From Cryptomeria japonica (Eukaryota; Streptophyta; Pinopsida; Cupressales; Cupressaceae): 64,000 bases of DNA. The notes beneath the pieces were generated by a model that was not told where the DNA came from, made no database searches, and worked only from the letters and a program-made list of their open reading frames with translations. The stretch lies in assembly GCF_030272615.1 (NCBI RefSeq), contig NC_081407.1:99061897-99125896 (forward strand), given 5' to 3'. Shown one piece after another: positions 33,212 to 45,091 of this stretch; positions within the stretch are counted from its first letter, which is position 1; the number at the start of each line of letters is the position of its first letter. Position numbers and translations under genes: made by a program.

Positions 33212-34460
33212 TTGCTGCATGAAGAGGAGACAATGGGATGTGCCATCTTTGTGAAGCCAAAGGAGGAGGAAGGTAAGTTGCAGTCAGAAGTACCTAAGGA
33301 GGTAAAGAAAATGTTGCAAGAATACAAGGACATTGTGAGTGATGGAGCACCTGCAACACTTCCACCAAGAAGGTCTATAAGACATCAAATAGACTTTGTA
33401 CCCGGAGCATCCCTGCCCAATAAGGCAGCATATAAGCTGACACCTGAACATTTCAAGGAGGTGGCAAGGCAAGTGCAGGAATTGTTGGATCAAGGACTGA
33501 TCAAGAAGAGCATCAGCCCATGTGCAGTCCCGACAGTGCTAGCAACAAAGAAGGGAGGTAAGTGGATACTTTGCACTGATTCAAGGGCAATAAATAGGAT
33601 CACAATAAGGTACAGATTTCCAATTCCTAGAATAGAGGATAATGGACTGTTTAGGAGGTGCTTTGTATTTTACTAAGTTGGAGCTTAAAAGTGGTTATCA
33701 TCAAATTAGGATTAAGGAGGGTGATGAGTGGAAGACCACTTTTAAGACCACAAAAGGGTTGTATGAATGGCTTGTGACGCCATTTGGACTTTCCAATGCC
33801 CCTAGCACCTTCATGAGGTTGATGAATGAAGTGTTGAAGGACTACACAGGCAGATTTGTGGTGGTGTACTTAGATGACATACTTATCTATAGCAGAACCA
33901 AAGAGGAACACCTTGAACATTTAAGGTTAGGTCTAGAGAGGTTGCATGAAGAGAAGTTGGCAATCAACTTAGAGAAATGTGACTTCATGAAGCAACAGTT
34001 AGTTTACTTGGGATTTGTGGTGTCTAAGGGAACCTTGAAGATGGATCCAAGCAAAGTGGAGGCAATCTTGAATTGGCCTGCTCCTAAAATAGAGACTGAA
34101 GTTAGGAGTTTCCATGGTTTAGCCCAATTCTATAGGAAGTTTGTGAGGAACTTCAATGGCATATGTGCACCAGTACTTGACACTATAAAAGGAGGACTAA
34201 AAACTAAGTTCAGATGGACTGAACAAGCCAATGAAGCATTCAAATTGTTGAAGCAAGAAATAGCCACAAAACCCATCCCACTCTTACCTACTTTTGACAA
34301 TCTATTCACAGTGGAGTGTGATGCAAGTGGAATTGCAGTAGGAGGTGTATTGAGTCAAGAGGGAAGGCCTGTGGCATTTTTTAGTCAGAAGCTTAATGAG
34401 GCGAAGAAGAGGTATTTAGCATATGATTTAGAGTTGTATGCTCTAGTTCAGTCTCTCAAG
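33212..34460 (+). pseudogene. Chromovirus C reverse transcriptase and RNase H start
   Basis: The first ORF (33212-33676) has EVKKMLQEYKDIVSDGAPAT, HQIDFVPGASLPNKAAYKLT and KKGGKWILCTDSRAINRITI. Small indels around 33640 cause a frameshift. The second frame (from 33642) has YFTKLELKSGYHQIRIKEGD, WLVTPFGLSNAPSTFMRLMN and the catalytic VVVYLDDILIYSRT. Next comes EAILNWPAPKIETEVRSFHG and the RNase H beginning TVECDASGIAVGGVLSQEGR up to LELYALVQSLKK. RNase H stops there because of a deletion. Confidence 0.93.
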
Positions 34461-35150
34461 AAGAGGATTCATGGACTCCCATTAAGTATTGTTTCAGATA
34501 GGGACAACAAGTTCATGGGCCATTTTTGGAAAACCTTATGGAGAAGACTAGGAGCTAATCTATCATTCAGCTCAGCTTACCATCCTCAAACTGATGGTCA
34601 AACTGAAGTCATTAACAAGGTGTTAAGCAACTTGTTGAGGTGTCTAACCAAGGAGTATGGGCAGACTTGGGATCTAGTTATTCCACAAGCTGAGTATGCC
34701 TACAATGATAGTGTAAATAGGACCACTAGAAGGAGTCCTTTTGAGGTTGTCTATGGCAGCCATCCTAGAGGAGTGTGTGAACTAAGAGAACTTGGTTCAA
34801 TTGAGATGAAGAGTGGACAAGCAGAGGATTTCACTCAAACCATCAAGGAAGTACAAGAACAGGTTAAGAGAGTCATCATAGAGTCTACTCAAAAACTGAA
34901 AGCTAAAGTGGCTGAGAAAAGGAGAGAGGTTCAGTTCAAGGTGGGTGACTATGTGATGGTCCATTTGAGCAAAGCTAGAATGCAAAGCGGCAAGACTACT
35001 AAGTTGCAGATGAAGAGGGTAGGACCTTGTAAGATTTTGTCCAAATATGGTGAGAATGCCTACAAGGTGGATCTTCCTTCAGATTTAGCCATATCACCTG
35101 TATTCAATGTTGCTGATCTGACATTGTACAAAGGAGAGATAGCAAGGTAG
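34461..35150 (+). pseudogene. Chromovirus C integrase, N-terminal half deleted
   Basis: Immediately after LVQSLKK the frame enters RIHGLPLSIVSDRDNKFMGH, the second catalytic Asp of integrase, then SAYHPQTDGQTEVINKVLSN with the Glu, EYAYNDSVNRTTRRSPFEVV, and the GPY/F-like region (KVGDYVMVHLSKARMQSGKT, MKRVGPCKILSKYGENAYKV). The end of RNase H, the HHCC finger and the first catalytic Asp are missing. The junction is in frame, which makes a chimeric RNase H-integrase ORF. It ends at a TAG at 35148. Confidence 0.92.
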
Positions 35151-35391
35151 ACTGAGAATCAAGCCAAGGTACTATAGGACTTGGATGTGAATGCTTTGCC
35201 TCAAGTGAAGCAGCCCATAGCAAAGGAGGTCTTGGAGTCAAGAGTGAAGAAGTCTACTAGACACCAGGTCTACATGGAACACTTGGTGAAGTGGGCTGGT
35301 CAACCTGTGTCTGAAGCTACTTGGGTTGAAGAGGGCAGGTTCAAGAAGCTTGATATTGATCTGGCTCTCATCTCTCCCTTAGTTCCTTAAT
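35151..35391 (+). pseudogene. Chromovirus C chromodomain
   Basis: After two TAG codons the frame continues with VLESRVKKSTRHQVYMEHLV, then KWAGQPVSEATWVEEGRFKK. This is a chromodomain-like tail with the conserved aromatic Trp residues. It ends at TAA 35388-35390, just before the PPT. Confidence 0.8.
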
Positions 35392-35398
35392 TTTGTGT

Positions 35399-35410
35399 AG
35401 AGGGGGAGTA
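35399..35410 (+). promoter_or_regulatory. Polypurine tract of chromovirus C
   Basis: AGAGGGGGAGTA lies directly upstream of the 3' LTR start TGGTGCAGGAG. Confidence 0.85.
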
Positions 35411-36986
35411 TGGTGCAGGAGAACCCTTCTAAGGGCTCCCACCATTTGATTTTGTTGTGATTTTGCTTCTTAATGAAGCCCTGTAAATGTAATAAGAGCC
35501 AAGAGCTCGTTGGTTTTATTTTAGGTCCTAGTTTAGGTCCTAGGGTCTCAGATCTAGGTTGAGTTTTCTTTTGCAGCTGAGGTATGTGAGCCTATTTGAT
35601 GAGTTTAGGGTCCCTTTAGCATGGTTGAGTCCATAGAATAGACCAATGTAGGCTTAAAAGCCAAGAAAAGCAACATTGCAAAAGTTGCAAAAAGTTGCTT
35701 GACAACTTTTCAAAGTTGTCATGCAACTTTTCCTCCGAATAGGTCTTAAACCTAAGTTTGGCATTGGGAACCCTAACCCTGGTGCACAAATTGAGGCATA
35801 GATAATATAAATTGTTTCAAACCCTAAAAAGAGGGGTTGGAATGTCAATTTGTACGGCAGAAGGAAAAAGACCTGGACTGTAATTGTTTTGTTGTTGCCA
35901 GTCGACACAAATGGAGTAAAGAAAGAAAGTTAACGGCTTGATTTGCAAACAAAACCATGTTGAGAAACTTGTATGGTGTATATACTTCCTTTTTGAGCAT
36001 TTTATCTAGGTTTTTCTTTGTCAGTGTTGAGTGTTTGTAAATATTTTGTAGTTTCCTTCTTTACTGTCCAGTTTTGGACTGTTTTGTGAGAATGGGCTGA
36101 GCACTCCTTTCCCCATTGTGGAAACACCATGAAACCATGGGGAAAAGGAGTTCAAACCTTGTACAGTAGCTCAAAGGAAGCAAGCCCCTGGAAGATGCAG
36201 GGAAGCCTATCAAAGACCCACTCCTAGGCGAGACTGGTCTGTGCCCGGCTAGGAAGGGTCAAGGTTATCGAGCTCAGTAAATAGCAAGGAAGGTCAAGTA
36301 AGGAGCCATCCTTTGGAGGAGTTGAAAAAGAGTGTGTTGTGCATCATTGGTGAGAAGGAGGAGTTCCCACCAATACAAATGAGGTGGTGAAGACAGCAAA
36401 CCATCTCTGTGACCCTGGCAAGCTTAGAAACCCTTAAAAACCCTAAATTCACCTAGGGCGGTGTACGAACACTTGGGGGTCCCAAAACCAGGAAAATACT
36501 TGAGCCTTGGACAAATGAATAGCAGTCCTTTTGGGGAGTTTTGAAATATTAGACATTGTTTGCAAGAGGAAGCCCTAGAAGTCTGGAATGGAGGCCTAAT
36601 AGGGGCTCATTCCTTGTAGCCCTATTTTGTAAGAAAAAGACAAAATGGTGAAATTGGTAACAAAGAGGATTGTCAAAACCTCTTGAGGGCACATGAAGGG
36701 TTGCAAAAACATGTCTAAGACCTATCCTATCCTTGCTAGAACCTGAGAAGGTGTAGGAAGAGTTAAGCCCTTATTAGTCTATGTAAGGGTTTTTGGAGCT
36801 AGTGTGTAGCTGAGAGCTTAGGAGAAGAAACAGTTATTATTGGTGGGTGGATTGGGCAAGGTCAGGGGATTCCACAGGAAAGGGAAGTCCTAGAGACCCT
36901 GGGGTGTGCCAAAGAGCACTCGGTGATCCAAGGTAAGGATCAAAGAGCATAGACTAGGCTAGTCTATCCCAAGAGTCGTCCCATCA
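35411..36986 (+). repeat. 3' LTR of chromovirus C
   Basis: 1576 bp, near-identical to 29915-31489. Differences include AGAACC for AGCACC near the start, a 12-base duplication (TTTAGGTCCTAG) near 35520, and loss of 11 bases in the AAAGTTGC cluster. Confidence 0.95.
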
Positions 36987-36991
36987 GGATG

Positions 36992-38033
36992 CCCAGCTGT
37001 AGGTGCATCATGAAATTCCCTCAATATCGCCTCTCGCAACTGTGATGACGAAATCAAATAAACCCTGTCCTGAAATCTGATTAATCCATCTATCACCTCA
37101 TAGCGATCATCTTGTATAGTACCTGAAATCAAACTAGAAGCCCAAGTATCTCTGACATACTCTGTTATAATCTTATCCCTCCAATCTCCTATAATATCTA
37201 CAAGAGCACAAATGTGAGGTCTTCTGGATAAGGTATCAGCTACTACATTCTTCTTCCCTTTGACAAACTCAATGTCGAAGTCATAAGCCTGCAACTTAGT
37301 GACCCACTCTTGATGCCTGTCATTCAAGTCTCGTTGGCTCATGAAATACTTTATGATGTTGTGATCCGTCTTGATCACAAACTTCCCTCCAACAAAGTAG
37401 GATCAGAATTTGGCCAAGGCATGCATGACAGCCAACATCTCACGATCATAAATAGAATAGCTCCTCTCCACACCTCAGAGCTTCCTACTCTCAAAAATGA
37501 TGGGGTGCTTCTCCTGCATCAATACTGCTCCAACCCCATCACCCGATGCATCACAATGAAGCTCAAAAGGCTTCGTGAAGTCTAGTAGAGCTAGAACTGG
37601 ACATGAAGACATCACCTGCTTGAAATGCTCAAAACACCTTTATGTTGCCTCGGTCCACATGAAGGCCCCCTTCTTAGTAAGATTTGTCAAGGGAGCAACT
37701 GTCTGAGAAAACCCCTTAACAAACCTTCTATAAAAACCACATAAGCCAAAGAACCCCTTAAGCTGAGTAAGGTTCATAGGCATGGGCCAACCAACAATAG
37801 CTCTAATCTTTTCAGGATCCACCCGAACTCCCTTTGCACTGATAATATGACCAAGGTACAAAAGATCTGTCATCCTAAACTCACACTTAGACTCCTTGGC
37901 ATACAATGACTCTCTCTCCAAAATACATAGCACTTCCTCAAGATGCTACAAATGCTCCTCCCATGTCTTGCTAAAGACCAAAATATCGTCAAAGAAAATC
38001 AAAACAAATCTCCTCAATTGTCCCCTGAACACC
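36992..38033 (-). pseudogene. Chromovirus O: RT second half, RNase H, integrase start
   Basis: On the minus strand, from 38033: RT palm with FFDDILVFSKTWEEHL (FDD catalytic Asps present), LYAKESKCEFRMTDLLYLGH and LKGFFGLCGFYRRFVKGFSQ. RNase H follows (FELHCDASGDGVGAVLMQEK, DREMLAVMHALAKF, IKTDHNIIKYFMSQRDLNDR, KKNVVADTLSRRP), then the integrase N-terminus (AILREFHDAPTAGHP). Stops occur at positions where relatives have Gln, Arg or Trp. The CACTA element separates this from the first half of RT at 54774. Confidence 0.93.
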
Positions 38034-38036
38034 TAG

Positions 38037-38066
38037 CACTAATACATTTGGACTAGATTTCTGACT
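38037..38066. repeat. Left TIR of the CACTA element
   Basis: CACTAATACATTTGGACTAG followed by ATTTCTGACT. It pairs with 54744-54773 with a few mismatches. Confidence 0.92.
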
Positions 38067-38089
38067 GAGGTTTTTGATAGAGAAGGTAT

Positions 38090-38260
38090 ACTGTGGCCAA
38101 ATTTGACTTTTTTCGAAAAAAATGCCCTCATTCGTCGTAATTCCGATGGAAATTACCCATTTGGTTTCGACGAAGAAGGCATTAGCAATGAGAATTTTCT
38201 TTTTTTCAAAAAAGTGCTCGAGTTCGTCGTAATTCCGACGACAGCGGCCATTACAAAATA
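38090..38260. repeat. Left subterminal repeats of the CACTA element
   Basis: Two copies of a unit of about 45 bp: CTTTTTTCGAAAAAAATGCC then TTCGTCGTAATTCCGA (from about 38107), and CTTTTTTTCAAAAAAGTGCT then TTCGTCGTAATTCCGACGAC (from about 38199). Such arrays near CACTA ends normally bind the transposon's own protein. The minus-strand ORF 37989-38324 crosses the transposon end and is artificial. Confidence 0.6.
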
Positions 38261-38529
38261 AAAAAAGAGGCGGGGAATTCATTTGTGAATTGCAATCCCG
38301 CATAGGCATCCGTGGCGACTTCAACCCCCAAGAACATCAAACCCTCGTCGAAGGCAATCCCATGCAGGAGGTAGATTCAAATTGCCCTAGTTTTTAATTT
38401 CATGTTGCAAAAAACATACATGTGGTGGTTAATTGTCCTAGTTTAATCTCGTAAAACCATAGAACTTTGATTGAGGAGTGAGCGTTCAATTTTGTATCAG
38501 CAATCCCTTCCTCCCATATACGTGCATGT

Positions 38530-39240
38530 TGATTGTTCACATGAGATCACATCTCTTTACGGCATCGTATCAAACAATTCACGAGCCTTGTCCATGTTTC
38601 CACATTTTGCATTCATGTCAAGCAAGGCATTTGCAAGTACAACACCTAACAAAATTCCTCTATCTGTTATGCTTTGATGGATGTCCATACCCTATTCCAA
38701 AGCTCCCATTTTTGCACAGGCAAGGAGGATGCTGGAAAAGGTTGTGGAATTTGGTGTTATGCCTTCCAATTTCATTTGCTTGAAAGTGTCTAAAGCCTTT
38801 TTGACAAATCCATTTTGTGCATATCCAGCAATCGTTACAGTCCACGAGACAACATTTCTTTCAGGCATTCTATCAAATAGTTCATGTGCCTTGTCTATGC
38901 TTCCACATTTTGCATACATGTCTACCAAGGCAGTTACAACTACAACATCTGACAAAATTTCTCTATACTTTATGCTTCGATGAATGTCCATACCCTGTTC
39001 CAAATCTCCCATTTTGGCACAGGCAGGGAGGATAGTAGCAATGGTCATGGAATTTGGCTTTACACCTGTCGATTGAATTTGCTTGAAAGTTTCTAAAGCC
39101 TTCTCAACAAATCCATTTTGTGCAGTTGCAACTACATCTAACAAAATTCCTCTATCTTTTATGCTTTGATGGATGTCCATACCCTATTCCAAAGCTCCCA
39201 TTTTGGCATAGGTTGAGAGTAGGCTGGCAAACGTAACTAA
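38530..39240 (-). pseudogene. Captured PPR gene fragment
   Basis: The minus strand encodes plant PPR repeats of the P-L-S type: TALVDMYAKCGSIDKAHELF, DRMPERNVVSWTVTIAGYAQ, NGFVKKALDTFKQMKLEGIT, SSILLACAKMGALEQGMDIH. The block MGALEQGMDIHQSI... recurs three times. Two to three repeats of a protein normally 500-900 residues long are present; there is no start, targeting peptide or C-terminal E/DYW domain. A deletion is visible at about 39133 (ILLDVV joins ATAQNGF), and stops stand at ALE(TAG)GMDIH and at MP(TAA)RDV. It lies inside the CACTA element, antisense to its transposase. It is a transduplicated host fragment, not a working organellar RNA-processing gene. Plus-strand ORFs over it are shadows. 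Confidence 0.9.
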
Positions 39241-40742
39241 AGAAATGCAATGATCAGCTCCAAAGACATGAAACCACTACTAACAAAACCGAGAGTCTAA
39301 AATATGATAGGGAATAGTGTGAGTTGTCCTGAAATAAAATATTTTATTTTCAATTTCAACTAAAACATAATTACTCAGCCATTTAATGTTATTAATAAGT
39401 GTTTAATTTATGAAAGAGATAAATGGTTGGCCACAAGTACATGAGTTACTAAATGCACACAAATAAGTGAATTTGATATTCAAAACTAGTATCTACAATG
39501 AATTCAATTCTTGTCCATTAGTCATTTATGTTTGCAATAAGCATCTTTCTTTGTTTTTCTTAATCTTTATTCATAGTTATGTGCATATTTCACATTCTAT
39601 AATTAGGATATAAATTGCTATGGCTGAACACTAGCATGATGTTTGTGTTGTGGTATAGATGCGTGGAAACATAATTATGGGATTGTTATATTATAGAGAT
39701 CATAAATCTAGATATCGCATATTAGTTATAGCTCTTCTTGGATTGAGTCTAAAGTTGACATATAGTCACAAAGCCAGTATTAGTAGATCTATCCATTTCT
39801 AGTAAAGACAATTGAGAAAGTCATTTTGATTCTAAGAGTTTCTTATCTGTTTACCTATTGATCATTAATAAGCCATAATATTTAGGTCTATTTATCTCTC
39901 TTGCAAAACTTCTATAAGTGTCCTAGATTGTCCCTACTACTCACTCTTCAATTCGGAAAAATGGAGTTCTAAAGATTTGTTGCACAAGATGGTGTTCAAT
40001 GTATCAACAAGGCTAGCATGGAAGGCATGTTCAAGCTTCCACTTGTACAACTTACAACAAATGATTTGTTGATAGAAGAAATTCTTGAAATAGGGATACA
40101 ATTGAAAGACAAGTAAGTACACACAAACCTCCTCAGTTGAACGTAAAATCTATGTATAAAAAGAGTACATTGAATCCCAATCCATAAACACAATAGAGAT
40201 ACCAATGGAGACTTAATTGGATGTATCATGTCGCACCAAAGTTGTTAGAGTATGCTAAGCTAGTACATAATGTTTCGTAAAGCCACATTAGGATTTTACC
40301 CAGATCATTATCTACCAGAACTAACTATAGTAATCCTTTGGAGGATTCATTTCATGGTGCTAGATCTTCATTTAGTTCCACTTCTTGTTGGAGAAAAGAA
40401 CAGTTATTTCTTGAGGTAGATGAATATCCCATCAACAAAGGACAAGACCCTTTCTAGAATATAACAAATTCTACTCCAACAAAAGATCACTAGAGATATT
40501 GAATAAGAGATAGACTTCTACTACTGCATTAAAAGCATTGGCATGTTCTTCATTTATTGATGTAAACTCTCTGTGACGCCACCACAACCAACAAAGGTGT
40601 AAAAAGTTGTTTGCAATGCATGGATTTTTAGGATTGTCCTTTTAGAAAACAGAATTAAAGTATAGAAGCAGGATCTGCCAGCTCCTGAGGGAAAGACCAT
40701 GTCAGACAATAATTTCTATTTTCTTGCCTGTGAAGAAAGACC
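39241..40742. other. CACTA 5' region, no gene recognised
   Basis: 1.5 kb of AT-rich DNA between the PPR fragment and the transposase start, presumably the transposase promoter and leader. I see no convincing ORF; those at 39937-40229 on the minus strand have no protein-like features. Confidence 0.4.
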
Positions 40743-43700
40743 ATGTTAGACAATATCAACAAACAACAAAATAAGGAGACAATTGCTAGATTGTGGTCTA
40801 ACTTGAAAAGAAAAGGTGATGGAAAATGTTATTGTCCGTGCAAAATTTGTAAGGGGTTAAAGACTAGAAGACTTCTAATCAAAACAGCGAAGAAACATTG
40901 TAGGGTGCATGGTCACATTGAAGGTGGACATGATTATCATCCATTGGTAAGTTTTTCATTATATCGTTTTGACAATTTATATACATAATAAATCACGTGA
41001 TGATGAGATCATGATCATGGTTTATTTATGTATATCAATTTTATATAGGTCGAGCACCCTAGAGCATATGGTATGGATCAACACAACCCTGAGAATATGG
41101 TTTTTGAAGTGGACGAACATGGAGGTGTGAATATCAAAGCTGAAGATAATGATCCCATGGAAGATGACGATCATGAGCCAGAAAACACAATTGAAGATGA
41201 TGGTACAAATACATTGATCCATGACTCATTTAGTACTCACGCAGCTGATCATGATGATGAAGATGACCTTGATGTTGTTCATGATGTCCCTCTACTTGAG
41301 AAGGCATCTGAGGCCCTTTATGAAGGCTCGCAGGAAACTCTTCTCTCCGTTGTATTGTTGTTGGTGAACTTGAAGGTTATGAATGGTATATCCAACATAA
41401 CAATGTCACGTATGTTAAGGCATGTCATATATGTCATAATAAACTGTGAATCATGTTGTACCATTAATATTATTTATTATAACAAATTATATTTTGTTGT
41501 TGTAGATTGATAGGTGAGTTTTTGTTACCACCATCAAATATTCTACCTTGCTCATACCGAGAATTATCTGCCGTTATGAAAGATATTGGAATGGAGTATC
41601 AAGCAATAGATGCTTGTCCCAATGATCATATTATATATCACAAACAACATGAATTCTGAACTGAATGCCCTGAATGTCATATCAATAGATATCGAACAGA
41701 TCAAATAACAAAAAGGGTTCCTCGTAAGGTTCTTGGCTATATTCCCATTATTCCACGTATGCAATGATTATTCAAGTGCACTAGCTTGGCACAATTTATG
41801 GATTACCATGCACTCAATAGAAGTTGAGATGACATTATTCGAATGCCTGTGGATGGTTCAGCATTTATGGACATAGAGGAAAAGTGGCCACACTTTAAAG
41901 AAGAACCTCGTAATCTCAGGCTTTCATTGGCAACGGACGGTGTCAATCCATTTGGAGAGATGAGATCTGTTAACTCAGTATGGCATGTTTTTGTTATCAA
42001 TAATAATATTCCTCCATGGATGTCAATAAAGAGGGAGCATATAATGTTGGCAATGATTGTTCCAAGTATTTTATCTTTTAAATATAGTCATCTAAATTTA
42101 ATTATAAATATTGCAGTAAAATGGTCATAATAATTATGTAATGTTTTTGTTCATTCGATTAGGTAAGTACCAAGTTAAAGATATGAATGTATATATCGAG
42201 CCTCTTATCGACGAGTTGCTGGAGTTATGGAATGGTGTCACTATGTATGACATCTCTAGACCAATAGGACAAAGACAATTTCAATTCCATGCGATGCTTC
42301 TATGGACAATACACGATGCCCTGGGGCTAACACATTTTTGTGGTATGTTATAGTGTTTAAGTTGTGAATGAACATTATAATTCAAAAAATTATCATATTT
42401 AATCCAATTATACATTATCTTGTAGGTCTTCAAACAAAGGGAAAATTTGCATGTCCTGTTTGTGGTCCAAAGATGAAATCTCATCATCCAAAAAGTTTAG
42501 GAAAGCAGGTGTTTGATGAGTATAGGCACTTTCTCCACAAAAATCATAAGTATCGAAATACTAAAAAACATATTTTCAATGGGAAAGAAGAGAATACATC
42601 AAAGCCATGAAGAATGACACCTCACCTATGGAATTTGGAATATAATAGAATTAATCGTCAAGGTAATGTCATTCCATCTATTGGTTTGTCATAAAACATC
42701 TTTTCTATTTTGTTTTGTTTACTGATGATGTGATTGATGATTATGAAGGTCGTGAAGGCATAAATGACCACCTTCCTAAGGGAATAAAAAGTTATCCCCA
42801 ACAATTTAGTAGGTTGCCCTACTACGAGCAGTTATAAATTGTTCATTTGTTTGATAGTATGCATATTGGAAAGAATATAACAGTGACATTATGGAAAATA
42901 TTGGATGGAAGGCGTGACAAAGAAAAAATTGTCAAAATATGTAGTGACATTCAGGATTCCAATCATGCAATGATAAATGTCATTCAATCAAATAGCCATG
43001 GAGACCAGATTAATATAAGTGAGCTTCCTTGGTTATTAACGGACCAGCAAAGCAATGCTATAAAAGAAGTCATACGAAAAATTGATTTCCCACAGGATTT
43101 GTTACGAACATAAACAATCTCATATCAAAGAAAAGTGAATTTGGGTCAGGGATGAAAACGCATGATTGGCATACCTTCATTAAGGTAATTCATGTTCTTG
43201 TGTTTTTAGTATGTATTTTAGTACTGAGCGTACGTGTACTTTTCATTATGTTACAAAAAAATGAAAAGATAATTTTATAATTGTTGCAGTACGTTCTACC
43301 TCTATCTCTCCCAGACGACTTCAACAATAATGTCAAGCAAGTCATATATGATCTTGGAAAATACATGAGGTAAGTAATGATATTTGTTTAGTTCGTTGTA
43401 TAGATATTATATTTGCGATTTGTTTTACTTCTTATGTAATATATTTTTTTGTGTCTTGAGTACCTTGTAGGTGGTTGTCATGTAAAGAAATCCATAAAGA
43501 CGATATAAAATATTGGAAGAGAAAAATTCCTCATTTAATGTGTGAAATGCAAAAGTGGTTATCTCCGGCTTTTTTCAATGCACAAGAACACTACCTCATA
43601 CACCAAGTTGAGGAGATTGAATTGTGTGGACCTGTACACACTAGGTCAATGTGGATGGTTGAGAGGCACTTGAAATTTTTGAAGGCTTTGGTTCGACAAA

Positions 43701-44824
43701 GAGCACATCCTGAGGGTTCTATGGTGGAGGGATATATGGTATACCAGACTATGGTGTACATTTATGAATGTCTTCCTAAGTTTGCAGCAAAGATCCACAT
43801 GGATCGCATTTGGGATCCCAAGACCATTAACAAATTCGAAGGGGAGTACTTGACAGGGAAAGGTAGATTGAGGAAAGTGAGAGGTAATTATAAGATGTTA
43901 TTGTAGTTAATTAATTCTTAATCTTCAAAATAAATCGATTGTAAGTCGTCTATTTATTTTTTGTATAGTTGGTCAAGAGTGGAATGCACTACATTTGTAT
44001 ATTGCAAACAATCTTGATTGGATGACGGTATGGATTGAACGTTGTCAACATTCTGGACGCACGTTAACATGGGAAGATGTGGCTTCATTGGTTAAAGAAG
44101 CACATCATAATGGAGATTCCAATGTTATGCAAAGGAAAATTGATTTAGCATATGGTTTAAGAGATAAACAGGTACGTATAAATTTATTAATCACCCATAT
44201 GTTTATCAACTCACAATGCAATAAATTTTACATGTTTGACATATCGCAGGTCAAACACCACAATGCTATGTGCTACAATGGTCATAAATTTCGCATAAAA
44301 AATTGGATGACACGAAGAAAACTTGTGATTCTGGCATCACTGCAGTCTTTGAGGTGACAAATATTTCATCGAGAAATGACATTCATCCTCAACAGTCTCA
44401 AAATCAATACTATGGCATTTTGGATGATATACTTGAGTGTGACTTTAATTCCTTCAAATTAGTTTTGTTCGTCGTCAAATGGTACAGGCTACGATTGAAT
44501 AAAAATGATCCCGATAGAACTGTTATTGAACATGATAATGGTTTTATAATGTTAAATACAAGGTCATTTGAACCAGTTGGGGATGAGCCCTATGTTCTTC
44601 CAAGCCAATGTGAGCAAGTATTTTACTCAAAGGTTCCACATAAACCGGGTTGGTCATTTGTTGTTAGACATGATCCAAGAGGAAGGCCGATAAAGTATAA
44701 TGTGATGGAAGAAGAAGATACCAAAGAAGAAGATACCGAAGAAGTAGAAGATGAAGTGGATGATGATCATGATCGACAGTTTCACAATGACGATGAAGAA
44801 GAACAAGAAGAAGAAGAAGAAGAA

Positions 44825-44894
<70 letters not shown>

Positions 44895-44994
44895 GTGGCA
44901 ATGGCGGCGATGGTCATGATGGTCATGATGATGGCGAAGACGTTGATGATGATGATGATGACAATGATGATGATGATGATGATAATGATGATGG

Positions 44995-45044
<50 letters not shown>

Positions 45045-45091
45045 GTGATGATGGTGATGATGACCTTGATGTTCATGATGATGATGAATGA
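40743..45091 (+). pseudogene. CACTA transposase, TNP2 type, ten exons
   Basis: I place exons at 40743-40946, 41049-41419, 41506-42065, 42163-42342, 42426-42662, 42749-43184, 43290-43369, 43471-43883, 43979-44171 and 44250-45091; phases agree across all junctions. Exon 1 has the transposase-associated Cys motif CYCPCKICKG. Exons 2-5 hold the transposase core (VLLLVNLKVMNGISN, DGVNPFGEMRSVNSVWHVFV, FHAMLLWTIHDALGLTHFCG). Exons 7-8 hold the DUF4218 region (MQKWLSPAFFNAQEHYLIHQ), and exon 10 the DUF4216-like part (ILDDILECDFNSFKLVLFVV, then an Asp-rich tail). Stops in exons 3 (three TGA), 5 (TGA) and 6 (TAA) and frameshifts near 43092 and 44300 disable it. It would cut and paste the element by its CACTA ends. 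Confidence 0.9.
44824..45087 (+). repeat. (GAT)n trinucleotide repeat encoding poly-Asp
   Basis: Almost pure GAT/GAC codons give an acidic tail of about 75 Asp with a few Gly, His, Asn and Ala. It ends the last TNP2 exon in frame. ORFs of Met or Ile runs over this stretch in other frames are artefacts. Confidence 0.95.

Larger units (their letters stand above)
29915..36986 (+). mobile_element. Ty3/gypsy chromovirus C, inserted in O
   Basis: 7,072 bp, with LTRs 29915-31489 and 35411-36986 (TGGTGCAGGAG...CCCATCA) flanked by GGATG at 29910-29914 and 36987-36991. It has a PBS, gag, protease, RT, part of RNase H, the integrase second half, a chromodomain and a PPT. Removing it with one GGATG restores O's integrase reading frame (AGHP-EVFKTYR). 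The coding region carries a large internal deletion, mutated protease and zinc-knuckle residues, and frameshifts. The LTRs look nearly identical over long stretches, so it is the youngest-looking LTR element here. Confidence 0.95.

Noticed and set aside
37989-38324. 111-codon minus-strand ORF
   Set aside because: It runs across the left CACTA end from transposon DNA into RT, so it is a junction artefact.
38471-39035. Several plus-strand ORFs of 70-100 codons
   Set aside because: They are antisense shadows of the PPR repeats on the minus strand, which carry the recognisable motifs.
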